DNA of 64,000 nucleotides from Haloarcula halobia. Its GTDB lineage: Archaea; Halobacteriota; Halobacteria; Halobacteriales; Haloarculaceae. The notes beneath the pieces are model-generated. The model saw only the letters and a program-made list of their open reading frames with translations. It had not been told where the DNA came from and ran no database searches. The DNA lies in assembly GCF_029338255.1 (NCBI RefSeq), contig NZ_CP119788.1:62001-126000 (forward strand). The letters run 5' to 3'. Made by a program: the position numbers and the translations under genes. Each line of letters starts with the position of its first letter. Within the stretch, counting starts at the first letter, position 1. Of the stretch, positions 1-9,687 are shown piece by piece.

Positions 1-294
1 GATGTTGAGCTCCTTTGGCGCATCCTCGAAGAAGACTACGAACAGCGCCACGTCCCGCATTTTATCGCGGCCCGACGGATTCACGACGACGCGAAAACCG
101 TCGGCGAATCTACACATAAGAATGAACAGGAAAAAGAACTCCTCCGAGACATGTACGGCTATTCGCTTATCGATCGGTTTGTCCCGCGAAAGGCCCTAAC
201 TCTGCTGGCTATCTGTTTGCAGACGATACTGTTCGCTAGTCAGTCCCGATGGGAGGCCATCGAAAACGTTGTCGACACGCTCAAATCCCGGTGA
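1..294 (+). CDS. C-terminal part of an unidentified protein (5' truncated by window edge)
   Basis: Frame 1 is open from the first base to a TGA at 292-294 and encodes about 97 residues. The stretch is rich in charged residues (LEEDYEQRHV, HKNEQEKELL), then has a hydrophobic segment around LTLLAICLQTILFA that could be a buried helix or one membrane segment. Codon use is typical of a haloarchaeal gene. It lies 19 bases before the deacetylase start on the same strand, so it is probably the preceding gene of the same operon. I do not recognise the family. A glycan-biosynthesis role is inferred only from position. Confidence 0.5.
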   Translation, partial: DVELLWRILEEDYEQRHVPHFIAARRIHDDAKTVGESTHKNEQEKELLRDMYGYSLIDRFVPRKALTLLAICLQTILFASQSRWEAIENVVDTLKSR

Positions 295-313
295 TACATA
301 CGCGCTAACGAAT

Positions 314-1234
314 ATGGGACAGGACGGGGCCGTCGTAGTCTCACTGGATTTCGAACTGGCTTGGGGCACGCATGGCCTCGATATCGACAACGATCTCGAA
401 GCCGAGCAACAGTATCGGAACGTCAAGCAGTTGCTTGACCTCTTCAATCGGTACGACGCACCGGCAACTTGGGCCGTTGTCGGGCATCTCATGCTGAACT
501 CCTGTGATGGAAGTCATACCAGCCTACCTCGCCCGGACGGTCAACTCGGCCATCGGTGGTACGACGAGGACCCCGGTACTGACTCTGATGATGCCCCGTT
601 ATATTACGCCCCAGATCTCGTCGAGGCAATTGCTTCTACCGAGATATCCCACGAACTCGGGTGTCATACGTTTTCACACTTGCTGTGCTCGGAGGCAAGC
701 GAAGTGGTACTGAACGCGGAACTCGAACAGTGTCGAACGCTTTTACAATCACATGGACAAGAATTGCAATCACTCGTCTACCCCCGAAACGAACTAGCCC
801 ATCTCGACACTGTCGCGGATGCAGGAATCAAAGTGATCCGAGACGTTAGTTCCGAATACATACTCAGGCACCGTCGGGTCGGTGGTCGTTACCGACGCTA
901 TGCGCGGTTCATCACGCGCCGCCCATACACGCCTGTTGTTCCGGAACCCATCCAAGAGGATTGTTGGCGACTACCGGCATCAATGTACCTCCCTTTCAAT
1001 CCGCTTTCGCCCACCGTCAACGATATGTTCGCAACCCACCCGAGAGTCGTGCGTGCACAGAAGTCGATAGACGCCGCAGCTCGGGAGTCGGGAATTTTTC
1101 ATGTCTGGGCACATCCACAGAACTTCGACGACCGCCTCTTTAGAGATCTCGAATCAATTCTCGCGTACGCGAATCGGCAGGAGGTACCCGTTCTGACCAT
1201 GCACGAAGCCACGCGTAGATATGTCGGGGAGTGA
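314..1234 (+). CDS. NodB-fold polysaccharide deacetylase
   Basis: About 306 residues. The N-terminus carries the NodB metal/catalytic motif (VSLDFELAWGTHG, residues ~8-20) and the HxxxH-type second motif (HELGCHTFSH, ~113-122), the usual divalent-metal site of carbohydrate esterase family 4. Such enzymes remove N- or O-acetyl groups from sugars. There is no signal peptide, so it probably acts in the cytoplasm on a precursor. The start at 314 is preferred over 269 because homologous proteins begin just before the first motif. It is followed four bases later by a glycosyltransferase on the same strand, so the two are likely co-transcribed. Family call is firm; substrate unknown. Confidence 0.85.
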   Translation: MGQDGAVVVSLDFELAWGTHGLDIDNDLEAEQQYRNVKQLLDLFNRYDAPATWAVVGHLMLNSCDGSHTSLPRPDGQLGHRWYDEDPGTDSDDAPLYYAPDLVEAIASTEISHELGCHTFSHLLCSEASEVVLNAELEQCRTLLQSHGQELQSLVYPRNELAHLDTVADAGIKVIRDVSSEYILRHRRVGGRYRRYARFITRRPYTPVVPEPIQEDCWRLPASMYLPFNPLSPTVNDMFATHPRVVRAQKSIDAAARESGIFHVWAHPQNFDDRLFRDLESILAYANRQEVPVLTMHEATRRYVGE

Positions 1235-1238
1235 ATGA

Positions 1239-2285
1239 ATGTCTAAACGCATCTGTCTGTTCGTCGGCTCCGCAACCGCATTCAACGTTCGCCAAACGTT
1301 ACAAGGAATCGGTCAAGCGCTTGAATCAACGGTTGATCTCGATCTCGTTACGACTAGCGAAGAGTTAACAACGGACCTCGCGTCACTCTACGACGTCTAT
1401 GGGACAGGTCAGCCTGCCTCACTCCAAGGACGCGTGAGAGCTCTCGAGACGTATCTGACAACGCACCGGCCGGCCTGCATGATGAACGTCTCTCGACCGC
1501 CGATACAGGGGAACATCACCGGTGTGCTCGCCCGTTGGCATGGCGTCCCGTTCATATATCGCTACAGCGGCGACCGATTCCACGTCCACAGACTGGCCAC
1601 CACGCTGGGACGGCAGGCGAAATGGTACGCACTGAACAACATTGTTGGGTACGTCCCACTCCGACTAGCAAGCCATTATGTCGCACTTGGTCCCGTCGGA
1701 AAGCGTCGGTTAGAAAATCAGGGCGTCCCGTCGAAGGCTATCACGATACTGCCACCACCAGTCGATCCCGAGCGGTTCAGCCCCACTGGACCGGTCGCGA
1801 ACCTAGACCACCCACCCAATCGGAAGGTCGTGCTCTTCGTTGGCCGACGGAGTCGATTGAAAGGAATCGACACCATAGAACAGGTGATTCCCGAAATCCT
1901 CGGTCGACGTTCCGACCTGCAGTTCGTTTTCGTCGGTGGCGGACGAGATCTCGATACTTCCGTCGCGAATTGTGATCACGTTACAGTCGTCGGGCCAGTC
2001 CCACCAGCGGAGATGCCGTCATATTATCGGGCAGCTGACGTTCTCATCCATCCATCGCTCACCGAGAGTTTCGGCCGTGTCCTCGTGGAAGCGTTACTTT
2101 GTGGTACACCGGTAGTGGCTCGACGCGCTGGCGAATTGCCTTCGATCACGTCGAATCTCATCTCGACGCCCGAAGAGCTGATCGACACTCTCTGTCAGCT
2201 AGAGGAACTTACTGTCGACAATCCGGCCCGCTTCACTCCCGAAGAACTCAAGCCGAGATATGCCGAGTTTTTCGAGCGATTTTAA
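1239..2285 (+). CDS. GT4-family glycosyltransferase
   Basis: 348 residues with two Rossmann-like halves typical of GT-B enzymes. The C-terminal half has the nucleotide-sugar binding stretch VVLFVGRRSRLKGID and the EX7E-type motif TESFGRVLVEALLCG near residue 274. It would transfer a sugar from a nucleotide donor to a lipid-linked or protein-linked glycan at the inner face of the membrane. The gene begins four bases after the deacetylase and is followed 24 bases later by a phosphodiesterase-like gene, giving a likely three-gene operon. Donor and acceptor cannot be read from the sequence. Confidence 0.88.
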   Translation: MSKRICLFVGSATAFNVRQTLQGIGQALESTVDLDLVTTSEELTTDLASLYDVYGTGQPASLQGRVRALETYLTTHRPACMMNVSRPPIQGNITGVLARWHGVPFIYRYSGDRFHVHRLATTLGRQAKWYALNNIVGYVPLRLASHYVALGPVGKRRLENQGVPSKAITILPPPVDPERFSPTGPVANLDHPPNRKVVLFVGRRSRLKGIDTIEQVIPEILGRRSDLQFVFVGGGRDLDTSVANCDHVTVVGPVPPAEMPSYYRAADVLIHPSLTESFGRVLVEALLCGTPVVARRAGELPSITSNLISTPEELIDTLCQLEELTVDNPARFTPEELKPRYAEFFERF

Positions 2286-2309
2286 CCTTCGGTCCACAGA
2301 GTGTGAATC

Positions 2310-3842
2310 ATGAATGCAGAGCGCACCGTTGTTGTGGGATTAGACGGTGCTGGATTCGATCTCCTCGACTCGTGGCTTGAAGAAGGGAAACTGCCGACAA
2401 TCGCGCGTGTGATGGATTCGGGTGTTCGTGGCCAACTCGAATCGGTTTTACCACCGGTTACATCGCCGAATTGGAAGGCGTACGCGACAGGTAAGAACCC
2501 CGGAAAGATTGGTATTTACTGGTGGGAGAACATCGACGTCGCGAATCGTCGGGTGTACTATCCATCCGAACGAAAGCAGACTAACACGGAGTACTGGGAG
2601 ATACTCGCCAACGAATCAGATGTCGGCGTAATCGGTGTTCCGACGACATACCCACCCAAACGCGTGGGATCATTTTTTGTCTCCGGGGCCCCAGATGCCG
2701 AAGAAACTGGATACACGCATCCACCCGAACTCGAGTCCGAACTTGAGTCCGAATTAGGATACCGCGTACTTAAACAAAACCGCATCAAGGACGACACAAA
2801 TGCCGCCGCGGAAGAGATTCTCGACCTCATCGACCTCAGATTCAAGGCCGCCAAGTATCTCGACCGGCAGTACAACGTGGACTTTCTCCAAATCGCGACG
2901 TTCTATCTCAACTCGCTACATCACTACCTATGGGACGACGACTACACGCTCGAGGCTTGGCAGTTGATCGACAATCACCTCGCGGACTTCGTCGACGACG
3001 AGACGAACATCATCCTGATGAGCGATCATGGTTCGAATCCAATCGGTACAGTTTTTTATATCAACACGTGGCTTGCTGAGAACGGCTACCTCGAACTGAC
3101 GCGCGACTCACCGGGGTTTCTGTATAAATTCGGGATACAGAAGGATAGGCTCGCGCGTGTGTTCAACCGTCTTGGAGTCAAACAAGCGGCCAAGCGTATG
3201 GCACCGCAGTCGCTCCTCAATCGAATCCCGGACGAAGAGGGTATCTTCAAACGCGAGCAGAAGACGAACAAGATAGATTGGGAACAGTCAACGGCAGTAG
3301 CGAGTGGTCAGGGACCGATTTATCTGACCATGGATCCTGACGACCCCGAGCGTGAAATCGTTAGAGAAGAACTGAAAACGAAACTGGGTGAACTCACGGA
3401 CCCGGAGCTGCGACAGATTGCGACCGAAATCGTCGACGGTCGCGACGCCTACAACGGCGAATACATCGATGAATCGCCAGACATAGTTATTGACCAAGCT
3501 GCTGGTGTCCACATCCCAGGTGGGATCGGAAAGGAAGAAGTGTTCACCATACCAACCGAGGAGGGATGGAAGGCTGAAAACAGGCGGTACGGGCTCTTCG
3601 CTGCGTCCGGTCCTGATATGGGGACGGGAACCGTCGACGGCCTCTCTATCCTCGATCTCGCACCGACGCTGTTGCATCTGCACGGCTGTCCGGTTCCAAG
3701 CTCTATGGACGGCCAAGTCGTGACAGACATATTTGATCCCCAATCGAAAGCTGTGTCAAAGGCAATCAACCGGCAAGCCGAAACACTTCAAGCACAGGAA
3801 CTGAAGCGAGTTCGGCAGATAGCCCGGCGTCTCGACTTATAA
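2310..3842 (+). CDS. Alkaline-phosphatase-superfamily phosphodiesterase / nucleotide pyrophosphatase-like
   Basis: 510 residues. It starts with VVVGLDGAGFDLLD, the first metal-binding Asp of the alkaline phosphatase fold. The nucleophile region is VTSPNWKAYATGKNPGKIGI (~50-70), and a later metal motif is MSDHGSNP (~237). This is the type I phosphodiesterase branch, whose members hydrolyse phosphodiesters or transfer phospho-groups. Similar genes are common in archaeal surface-glycan clusters, sometimes beside sulfatases. No signal peptide or membrane helix is evident. It is the third gene of the rightward operon. The exact reaction (hydrolase or transferase of a glycan phosphate) is inference. 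Confidence 0.8.
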   Translation: MNAERTVVVGLDGAGFDLLDSWLEEGKLPTIARVMDSGVRGQLESVLPPVTSPNWKAYATGKNPGKIGIYWWENIDVANRRVYYPSERKQTNTEYWEILANESDVGVIGVPTTYPPKRVGSFFVSGAPDAEETGYTHPPELESELESELGYRVLKQNRIKDDTNAAAEEILDLIDLRFKAAKYLDRQYNVDFLQIATFYLNSLHHYLWDDDYTLEAWQLIDNHLADFVDDETNIILMSDHGSNPIGTVFYINTWLAENGYLELTRDSPGFLYKFGIQKDRLARVFNRLGVKQAAKRMAPQSLLNRIPDEEGIFKREQKTNKIDWEQSTAVASGQGPIYLTMDPDDPEREIVREELKTKLGELTDPELRQIATEIVDGRDAYNGEYIDESPDIVIDQAAGVHIPGGIGKEEVFTIPTEEGWKAENRRYGLFAASGPDMGTGTVDGLSILDLAPTLLHLHGCPVPSSMDGQVVTDIFDPQSKAVSKAINRQAETLQAQELKRVRQIARRLDL

Positions 3843-3902
3843 TTGAGAAATTAGTATCCTCGTCGACTACTGTGCGGAGCAGATCTGACTGACAGATGCT
3901 AA

Positions 3903-4091
3903 CTAGTCGAGATAGCCGAGGTCTGAGAGCCGGTCAGTGACCGACCCGTCTGCTGTGTCAGTTTCCAATTCATTGAGTACGGTCCGGAGTATTTCCTTGC
4001 TATACTCTTCGGTTGATTCAAACTCATGTTCGTCGGCCCGGCGGGCCAGCCGATTGTAGATATCGTCGTCAATCTGAACTACCAATTCCAT
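3903..4091 (-). CDS. Small acidic protein with C-terminal LGY tail
   Basis: 62 residues. The N-terminus (MELVVQIDDDIYNRLARRADEHEF) resembles a short beta strand followed by helices, as in ribbon-helix-helix proteins. The C-terminus ends in DRLSDLGYLD. The same RLxxLGY ending occurs in the small protein at 49747-49953 and in the sulfatase-fold proteins at 47945 and 55541. It sits 60 bases downstream of, and convergent with, the phosphodiesterase gene. Function is unknown. Candidates are a DNA-binding regulator or a partner of the phosphodiesterase/sulfatase enzymes. Confidence 0.6.
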   Translation of the reverse strand: MELVVQIDDDIYNRLARRADEHEFESTEEYSKEILRTVLNELETDTADGSVTDRLSDLGYLD

Positions 4092-4128
4092 AAATTGAGT
4101 TAAGGAGAGTATCTACAAATCCATTTCG

Positions 4129-4893
4129 TCACGCGAGTGGCACCGAGGTGTCGCCAACGGTTGTCGGTCGTGTGCGACTCGCAAGTCTATTAACGTACGA
4201 AGCAATCCGAGAACGAAGGGTGGCTGATTGGAGATCGTAATCATGGCAGCTTATCATTGCGTACTGGCTATCCGACACGAGCGAACGCCAGGTTGCGAAG
4301 TAAAAGGGAAGAATTGCTACTCTCCGGGCGAGAAACGCATCAGCGTGGAGAGGTACGGCATCGAAGTTCCACGGCGTCGGGATGGCCGACAGAAGCCGGT
4401 TCCAGTAGACGGTCAGTGGCGCCTCGATCACGCCGTGTTCCCGGTATGGGTTCATTGGTTGCTGTGGTTTGAGCGACGCATCGTGCGTAAAACCGTGTTC
4501 ACCAAGGACCGCAAGGAGGCGGTCAGTATACTCCCACCGTCCGGCACGGAAGACTTTGGGTCGAATTCCCAGCGTATCCTCAAATGTGGTAAGCGCTTCG
4601 TTCACTAGCGCATCAATCTCTGCACGTCCGTACGTGGTCAACCAGTCCGCAGTTTTGTCAGCAGATTCATCTCGGCCATTGTCCAGCCGTGTGGGATGTA
4701 TATGGAGTCCGACTTCATGTTGAGACCGACACCAATATTCAACGACTCTAGGTCGGCTTCGAACGACATCTGGGGTCACAAACAAGGTCACTGCAATGTC
4801 CAGATGGCGAAGGAACTCTTGAGTCTGGTCTACACACTGATAGATTCGGGCATTCGGATGCCCTTCGACATCAATAGTCATAATTGACCTCAT
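4129..4893 (-). CDS. NodB-like polysaccharide deacetylase family protein
   Basis: 254 residues. MTIDVEGHP at the start supplies the first motif of the NodB fold, HEVGLHIHP supplies paired histidines, FRAGRWEYTD is the usual third motif, and ISCHDYDL near the C-terminus contains the late histidine. Such proteins deacetylate sugars or belong to related esterases. An alternative ATG lies 12 bases inside (4881) and fits the usual start MTIDVE better. A TATA-like TTTAAATA at 4956-4963 lies upstream on the minus strand. It is divergent from the FkbM methyltransferase group and separated from it by about 390 bases of AT-rich DNA. Confidence 0.82.
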   Translation of the reverse strand: MRSIMTIDVEGHPNARIYQCVDQTQEFLRHLDIAVTLFVTPDVVRSRPRVVEYWCRSQHEVGLHIHPTRLDNGRDESADKTADWLTTYGRAEIDALVNEALTTFEDTLGIRPKVFRAGRWEYTDRLLAVLGEHGFTHDASLKPQQPMNPYREHGVIEAPLTVYWNRLLSAIPTPWNFDAVPLHADAFLARRVAILPFYFATWRSLVSDSQYAMISCHDYDLQSATLRSRIASYVNRLASRTRPTTVGDTSVPLA

Positions 4894-5287
4894 AATACTA
4901 AGAATAACGTACTAGCCGAAACTCTGGGACCTTACCGCTACTGATGCGGTGTGGGTATTTAAACCCGGCGTGACTCTAAAATTTAACACTCTAGAACCGC
5001 TTGTCAGTGTGTTTAAATAGACTATCTACAGCTAAAGACATATTATATCATTTGAGTGTCGCGTCTCTATACCCACTGGTGTGAATAGGCTCAGGTGATC
5101 GGCATACTCCGCTAGGTTTGATTGTTGGATTAGAGTTTGATTGCTGTATATGAGTATCGTTTTCGATCCCCTCAAATCCACACTAAGCCACTGCTTTCAC
5201 GCGGTTCCCTGACAAATTAACGAGTGGTGCTAGAGATTTATTGCTAAGAACTATTATTGAGAAAAACGAGCAGAGATGCTCCTGATA
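4894..5287. promoter_or_regulatory. AT-rich intergenic region with minus-strand promoter
   Basis: No convincing reading frame on either strand. A TATA-like box (TTTAAATA, minus strand, 4956-4963) is well placed for transcription of the deacetylase starting near 4930. Further AT-rich stretches occur around 5030-5060 and 5215-5260. No repeat or RNA structure stands out. The drop in GC against the flanks is seen by eye; it may mark a junction between separately acquired blocks. Confidence 0.4.
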
Positions 5288-6154
5288 TTAACTAGGTGTC
5301 TTCCGATATACATAGTCTCGTAGCCCATTCGCTCCCCAAGAATCATCAAGAGAGGTACCAGTGAACCCTAAGTCAGTGAGTAATGCGTTCACTTGTTCGA
5401 AATTATTTTTCCCAATCTCAACTAGTATCGTCACGCTCTCCGAGGCCTCTAAAGTCTTTACCATTCCTTGGAGAGCCTCCAATTCCTGGCGACCGATGTC
5501 TACTTTCACGTAGTCAACGGATTGAAATCCATGTTGTTCAAGAACCTTATCCACAGTTACCGCTTCCACAGGTATACTACCGTCTGGATTTATATGAGCG
5601 GCTTTAGGATGGTCCCAGTCTGGTTTCGGTTTTAGATCCCATCCGACTAACCACATTTCCTGATTTTTATTGTATGTGGCCGCATTGAGCGTGGTAATAT
5701 TGGAGAAGTTATTCAGTTCAGCATTCTTTTTTAACGCATTGTAATGATCTGGCACAGCCTCAAAAGCAAACACGTGACCCTGTTCACCCACCTTCTGTGC
5801 GCTCGGGAGAGCATATTTTCCTACGTGTGCACCCATATCTACAACAATGTCACCCTCATCGGGAGCAAATATATCAAAAGCATCACTCTCTGGGTTAAGT
5901 AACCAGATCTCTATTTGTCCTTTTCTTGCCAAGAATAAACATCCGCGATAGCTTATGAGCATATCTCGAGGCATCAATTCTCTATAGAGGTCAGTGAATT
6001 TATTCGACAGACCCACGTCAGTGACTACTGACCAAAGTACTGCAAGGGGCAAAGAGAGGCATATTAAGATAATATTAATGATTGCATCAGTAGTTCTTGG
6101 GAACCGAGAAGTGGAAATTAATCCTCGAAGACTTCTTAGCTTGTCTGCTATCAC
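5288..6154 (-). CDS. FkbM-family SAM-dependent methyltransferase
   Basis: 288 residues. A hydrophobic N-terminal segment (INIILICLSLPLAVLWSVV, ~26-44) may anchor it to the membrane. The SAM-binding motif VVDMGAHVGKYAL lies near residue 104, followed by AFEAVPDHYNALKKN and the FkbM signature region SVDYVKVDIGRQELEALQGM near 220. FkbM enzymes usually O-methylate sugars or natural products, here probably a surface glycan. The usual KIDVEG motif is changed to KVDIGR. The gene is more AT-rich than the first operon and stands alone on the minus strand, 200 bases from the Wzy-like gene. Confidence 0.85.
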   Translation of the reverse strand: MIADKLRSLRGLISTSRFPRTTDAIINIILICLSLPLAVLWSVVTDVGLSNKFTDLYRELMPRDMLISYRGCLFLARKGQIEIWLLNPESDAFDIFAPDEGDIVVDMGAHVGKYALPSAQKVGEQGHVFAFEAVPDHYNALKKNAELNNFSNITTLNAATYNKNQEMWLVGWDLKPKPDWDHPKAAHINPDGSIPVEAVTVDKVLEQHGFQSVDYVKVDIGRQELEALQGMVKTLEASESVTILVEIGKNNFEQVNALLTDLGFTGTSLDDSWGANGLRDYVYRKTPS

Positions 6155-6358
6155 AAGATACCTGATTAGTGTTGTGGGGTTAAAACTAGCCCAAGCACAG
6201 AGGTAAAACTATAACAATCGTTAATGGCGATAGATTTGAATATCAACGGTCGAAAGCCCAGCCGTGTCAACGTCGACGGTAGTCGGATATTCATATCAAC
6301 TGACACCAAATCCCCTGTCGGGAGACGAATATCCCTTCATCGCATAAGCTGATGTCTC

Positions 6359-7708
6359 TCAGTCGCGGTATGAGAGAGAAATAACAAGAGAACCCAGTCC
6401 GAGGAATACCCAATTCAATGCGTGTACGATAGGTAATGTGAAAAAGTTAATGAGCACATTTGTTAAGAGCGTCAGTGCAAGGCCGAGGGCGAGTGTCCGG
6501 TCAAATGAGTTTGTGAAATTTTGCCACGCCTGATAGAGGTACTTGCCCGCAGCTGTGTACATCAGCATATAGCTCACAAGTCCAATAGATCCAGTTGACG
6601 TGACAACGAAACCGAACACGCTGTGCGTGGCAGGCGGTTTTCCGCTACACCGACTACACCAGTCAGGCGGAACGAGGTCGAGGAAGATCGAATTGTTAAG
6701 ACCTAGCCCGAACAGTGGGTGTTCTATCCATATGAGAACAGACCAGTACAGTCTCATCAACCGAACACCTATCGAACCGCTCACAGTACCACCGAAGAAT
6801 AGAAGTCCGAAAACGGCGCGAGCGAATTTGATTATACGATATGCTGGCGTGTAGAGGATAGCGAATCCCTCGGCGAACACGAATATCAGGGCGACTCCGA
6901 CAGCAACACCGATTCCGAGCTTCACAGCGATCTTCCGAAACTGACGGTCAATCAATGTCCCGAGACCCACAAGGGCGCCGATAACTAAGTAACCACCCAG
7001 CGAGACGATGAGCAGGTAGTTCAGCCAAATGAATCCTATGAATAGAGAGTTCATTCGGTCCCGCTTGAACATTAAGACCGTCCCATGGCCCCTGTAATAC
7101 ACGACAGTAAAGAAGACGTAGGCAGGTAAGACGAATGCCGAATAGTGCGTGGGTTCGTGGAAGAATGAAGTGGGGCGCGGATATCCCCACAGAACGGCTA
7201 TTTTGGTCTTGAAGCCACCGAGTTGAAGCGCCCCGAAAGGGAGCCCTAGGTTTAGCGCGAATACCTGGTAAAATCCGTAAAGAGATACGAATATAACGGT
7301 GAACAGCCACACTCGAAAGACGACAAGTAACTCCTTCCGTGTGGCGTTGAACGACCCAATAGCGAAGTAAAGCCCTACACCTAAGACGATCTGGATTGCG
7401 ATTGTTACCGACTGAGTCAGTGGATAAGGTTGGAAGATGTCAAGAATTAATCTACCTATCATAATCCCAAGAAATGACAAGACTGCCAAGTCAAGCCAGT
7501 TGAGCGTAATCCGGTGGTGTCTAATCAAGACTTTGGCAAAGAATGCCAAAAGTATTATAATAAAGAGCCGATGGAGAAGAAAAATATCATGGCCAGCGAC
7601 CACGAGAAAATTGACCTGCGATGTCGCCATCGAGATGATCACCAGCAACAGAAGAACGAAGTACGTCAGTCGGACATCATCGGCTAGTTGGCGGGCTAAT
7701 CGAGGCAT
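6359..7708 (-). CDS. O-antigen polymerase/ligase-like integral membrane protein (Wzy-like)
   Basis: 449 residues with about eleven hydrophobic segments spread along the chain. A larger loop in the second half (around residues 330-375, containing PLFGLGLNNSIF, PPDWCSRCSGKPPATHS) corresponds to the large external loop of Wzy/WaaL proteins. These polymerise or ligate lipid-linked oligosaccharides on the outer face of the membrane. Sequence conservation in the family is weak, so the call rests on topology, the loop and the glycan-cluster context. It lies between the FkbM methyltransferase and a GT4 enzyme, all on the minus strand. Confidence 0.75.
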   Translation of the reverse strand: MPRLARQLADDVRLTYFVLLLLVIISMATSQVNFLVVAGHDIFLLHRLFIIILLAFFAKVLIRHHRITLNWLDLAVLSFLGIMIGRLILDIFQPYPLTQSVTIAIQIVLGVGLYFAIGSFNATRKELLVVFRVWLFTVIFVSLYGFYQVFALNLGLPFGALQLGGFKTKIAVLWGYPRPTSFFHEPTHYSAFVLPAYVFFTVVYYRGHGTVLMFKRDRMNSLFIGFIWLNYLLIVSLGGYLVIGALVGLGTLIDRQFRKIAVKLGIGVAVGVALIFVFAEGFAILYTPAYRIIKFARAVFGLLFFGGTVSGSIGVRLMRLYWSVLIWIEHPLFGLGLNNSIFLDLVPPDWCSRCSGKPPATHSVFGFVVTSTGSIGLVSYMLMYTAAGKYLYQAWQNFTNSFDRTLALGLALTLLTNVLINFFTLPIVHALNWVFLGLGSLVISLSYRD

Positions 7709-7949
7709 CGTTTGAACAGAATCGAGTTATATATAATAGAACTCACGAACATCCCATCTCTGTAGACACTGGCGAATTGTTTCATTGAGCAAGTGTAATA
7801 TGCTTCGGTTTTTCTGCCGTGTCGAATCGCGATTTAATCGAAACATGTCATTACATATTGAGATTGATGAGGCTAGATTCCAAAGTTATAGGTAGCGTAT
7901 TTATTTATCCAAACGTACGAGCGAGAATAGAATCTAAACAAGTTGAAAG
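7709..7949. other. AT-rich intergenic region
   Basis: About 240 bases between the Wzy-like gene and the upstream glycosyltransferase. No frame with coding character was found. It probably holds the promoter of the minus-strand Wzy-like gene (AT-rich stretch ATATATAATAGAA near 7728-7740). Confidence 0.3.
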
Positions 7950-9080
7950 TCAGACATACCTCGAAAGTTCAGCAAGGAAATCATCGGTAAACCGTGTCAT
8001 ACTGTATCGAGAAACAATATCGGTATCGACGTGTAGACTGCAGTTCATGCTCGTCTTGCGGATTGTTTTGGCTAAATTGTTTAGCGTATCAGAATGAAGG
8101 TTAGGATGGGTAATCTGATTGAGGACACCCACTGGTGTCGTAAAGACCGGGCGTCCTAATGCTAGCGCTTCGAGGGCGACAGAACAGTATGACTCGGCTT
8201 CGGAGGTGACTACCAGTCCGTCAGCGCACGCGATATACTGGAGCGCTTTGGCGGGTGGCACCTCGCCAGTAAGTGTAACTCGGTTTTCCAAGCCCCGTTC
8301 CACGACAGCGCGTTGGATCGCATCGCGAAGGGGACCATCGCCGACTATCACGAGGTGGAAATCGTCGTCAAGTTCAGTTAGTATCTCCAGCGTTGCCAGT
8401 GGTCGTTTAATCGGAACGAGGCGGCCGACAAAAGCGAGGACACACCCGTCGCTCGGTACCGAGAGCTCCTCTCTGTGTTTGGTTTGTGAACTTGCAGCTG
8501 TGTCCCGTATCAGTTCTCCGTCAACGATACCGTGGACGATGCGGACATTACAGTCAGTGGCAGATTGCACGTAGGACTTGACGGAGTGAGATCGGCAGAG
8601 AATTAGTTCGGCGTGGAACAGACGAATATTGGCTTTGGCTAGCAAGAGGCGTACATGCGAGTGGCGGTCGGGATGAACGATCGGCGAATATCCGATGAAG
8701 TTCGTTGCTTTGACTCCGAGGAGGCGCTGTAAAACCCACGCCATCCAGTGCATCGAATTCGATGTCGAGACGATCACGTCGGGGTCAATATCCGAACGAT
8801 GCAGGGTCCAGAGGGTGGCAAAGAAAAACAGCGGCGATAATAACAGTCTTGACATGGTTGATGTCGAAGAAAGCCCATCAGTCCCCGGGAGACGTAATGA
8901 CGCCGGTCGTTCGATGCGAACACCTTTAATTATCTCCGAATCAGGGAGGTCATCTCGTTGCGGTGTGAACGCCGTAACATCGTGACCAGCGGTAACGGCA
9001 CCGGTACAGAACTCCCACCTCGTTCGAGCGCCGCCACTGACACTTGGATAGAACTCCTCGGCAAGAAGTAGAATGCGCAT
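7950..9080 (-). CDS. GT4-family glycosyltransferase
   Basis: 376 residues. The N-terminus MRILLLAEEFYPSVSGGARTRWEF is the classic GT4 beginning with the GG acceptor-site loop. The C-terminal half has LAFVGRLVPIKRPLATLE (nucleotide-sugar domain) and TSEAESYCSVALEALALGRP, the EX7E motif. It belongs to the GT-B inverting/retaining fold found in capsule and N-glycan clusters. First gene of the minus-strand group that continues with the Wzy-like protein after a 240-base gap. Specificity cannot be determined. Confidence 0.88.
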   Translation of the reverse strand: MRILLLAEEFYPSVSGGARTRWEFCTGAVTAGHDVTAFTPQRDDLPDSEIIKGVRIERPASLRLPGTDGLSSTSTMSRLLLSPLFFFATLWTLHRSDIDPDVIVSTSNSMHWMAWVLQRLLGVKATNFIGYSPIVHPDRHSHVRLLLAKANIRLFHAELILCRSHSVKSYVQSATDCNVRIVHGIVDGELIRDTAASSQTKHREELSVPSDGCVLAFVGRLVPIKRPLATLEILTELDDDFHLVIVGDGPLRDAIQRAVVERGLENRVTLTGEVPPAKALQYIACADGLVVTSEAESYCSVALEALALGRPVFTTPVGVLNQITHPNLHSDTLNNLAKTIRKTSMNCSLHVDTDIVSRYSMTRFTDDFLAELSRYV

Positions 9081-9687
9081 AGCTACTCGGTCAGAGGTAT
9101 CGGTGAGCCAGATATACGTGCAACATCGTCAAATCCGTCTACTATAGTGGAATCCATCACAGCAGGTATCGAAGAGCATTGGATTTTTGTCTTGTGGATT
9201 CAGGATGTGTATAAAGTCGAGTTCCATTAGTATGGAAAATATCATATGACAAATTTTGACACTGTATAGGAATAGTTAGGGCTAGTACTTAGACATAAGG
9301 TCGACAATAAGATATTGACAATAAGATAGTACCTCCAGAGACCACTATTTCAAATCGAATTTATCGCTTGCATCTATTGATTTTCGATTTTTGATTCTGT
9401 CGCAATCAATTGTGCCGTTAGAATTCCGGAGTACTAACTCGAGAACCGACCTCCACATCTGTTTCATTATTATCGAGTCCCAAGTATCGCCACATCTGAA
9501 CCGGCAGAGTCGCTCGACTCCGTCGTTCATTGAAGACGTCCATAGGACTGTCTCGAACGGTTCAATGTGACCTGGTCTCGCTCGCCGGACGCAGTACTCG
9601 AATGTTTCCAAATCGCCATTGAACGGTGTTGGCCAAGAAACTCGTCGAACGGGATTGGCCTCCAAATCGGTCGAAGGCTACAGTTAG
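9081..9687. other. Intergenic region without recognisable gene
   Basis: Several short frames exist but none looks like protein. The first part (9160-9340) is AT-rich and probably contains the promoter for the minus-strand glycosyltransferase. Repeats of ACAATAAGATA near 9304 and 9316 are short and local. From about 9560 the composition becomes GC-rich and grades into the PolB remnant, so it may contain more decayed plus-strand coding DNA that I cannot identify. Confidence 0.35.

Noticed and set aside
2-199. Plus-strand ORF starting at base 2
   Set aside because: Ser/Thr/Arg-rich out-of-frame reading; frame 1 is open through the same region to 294 and has better protein character.
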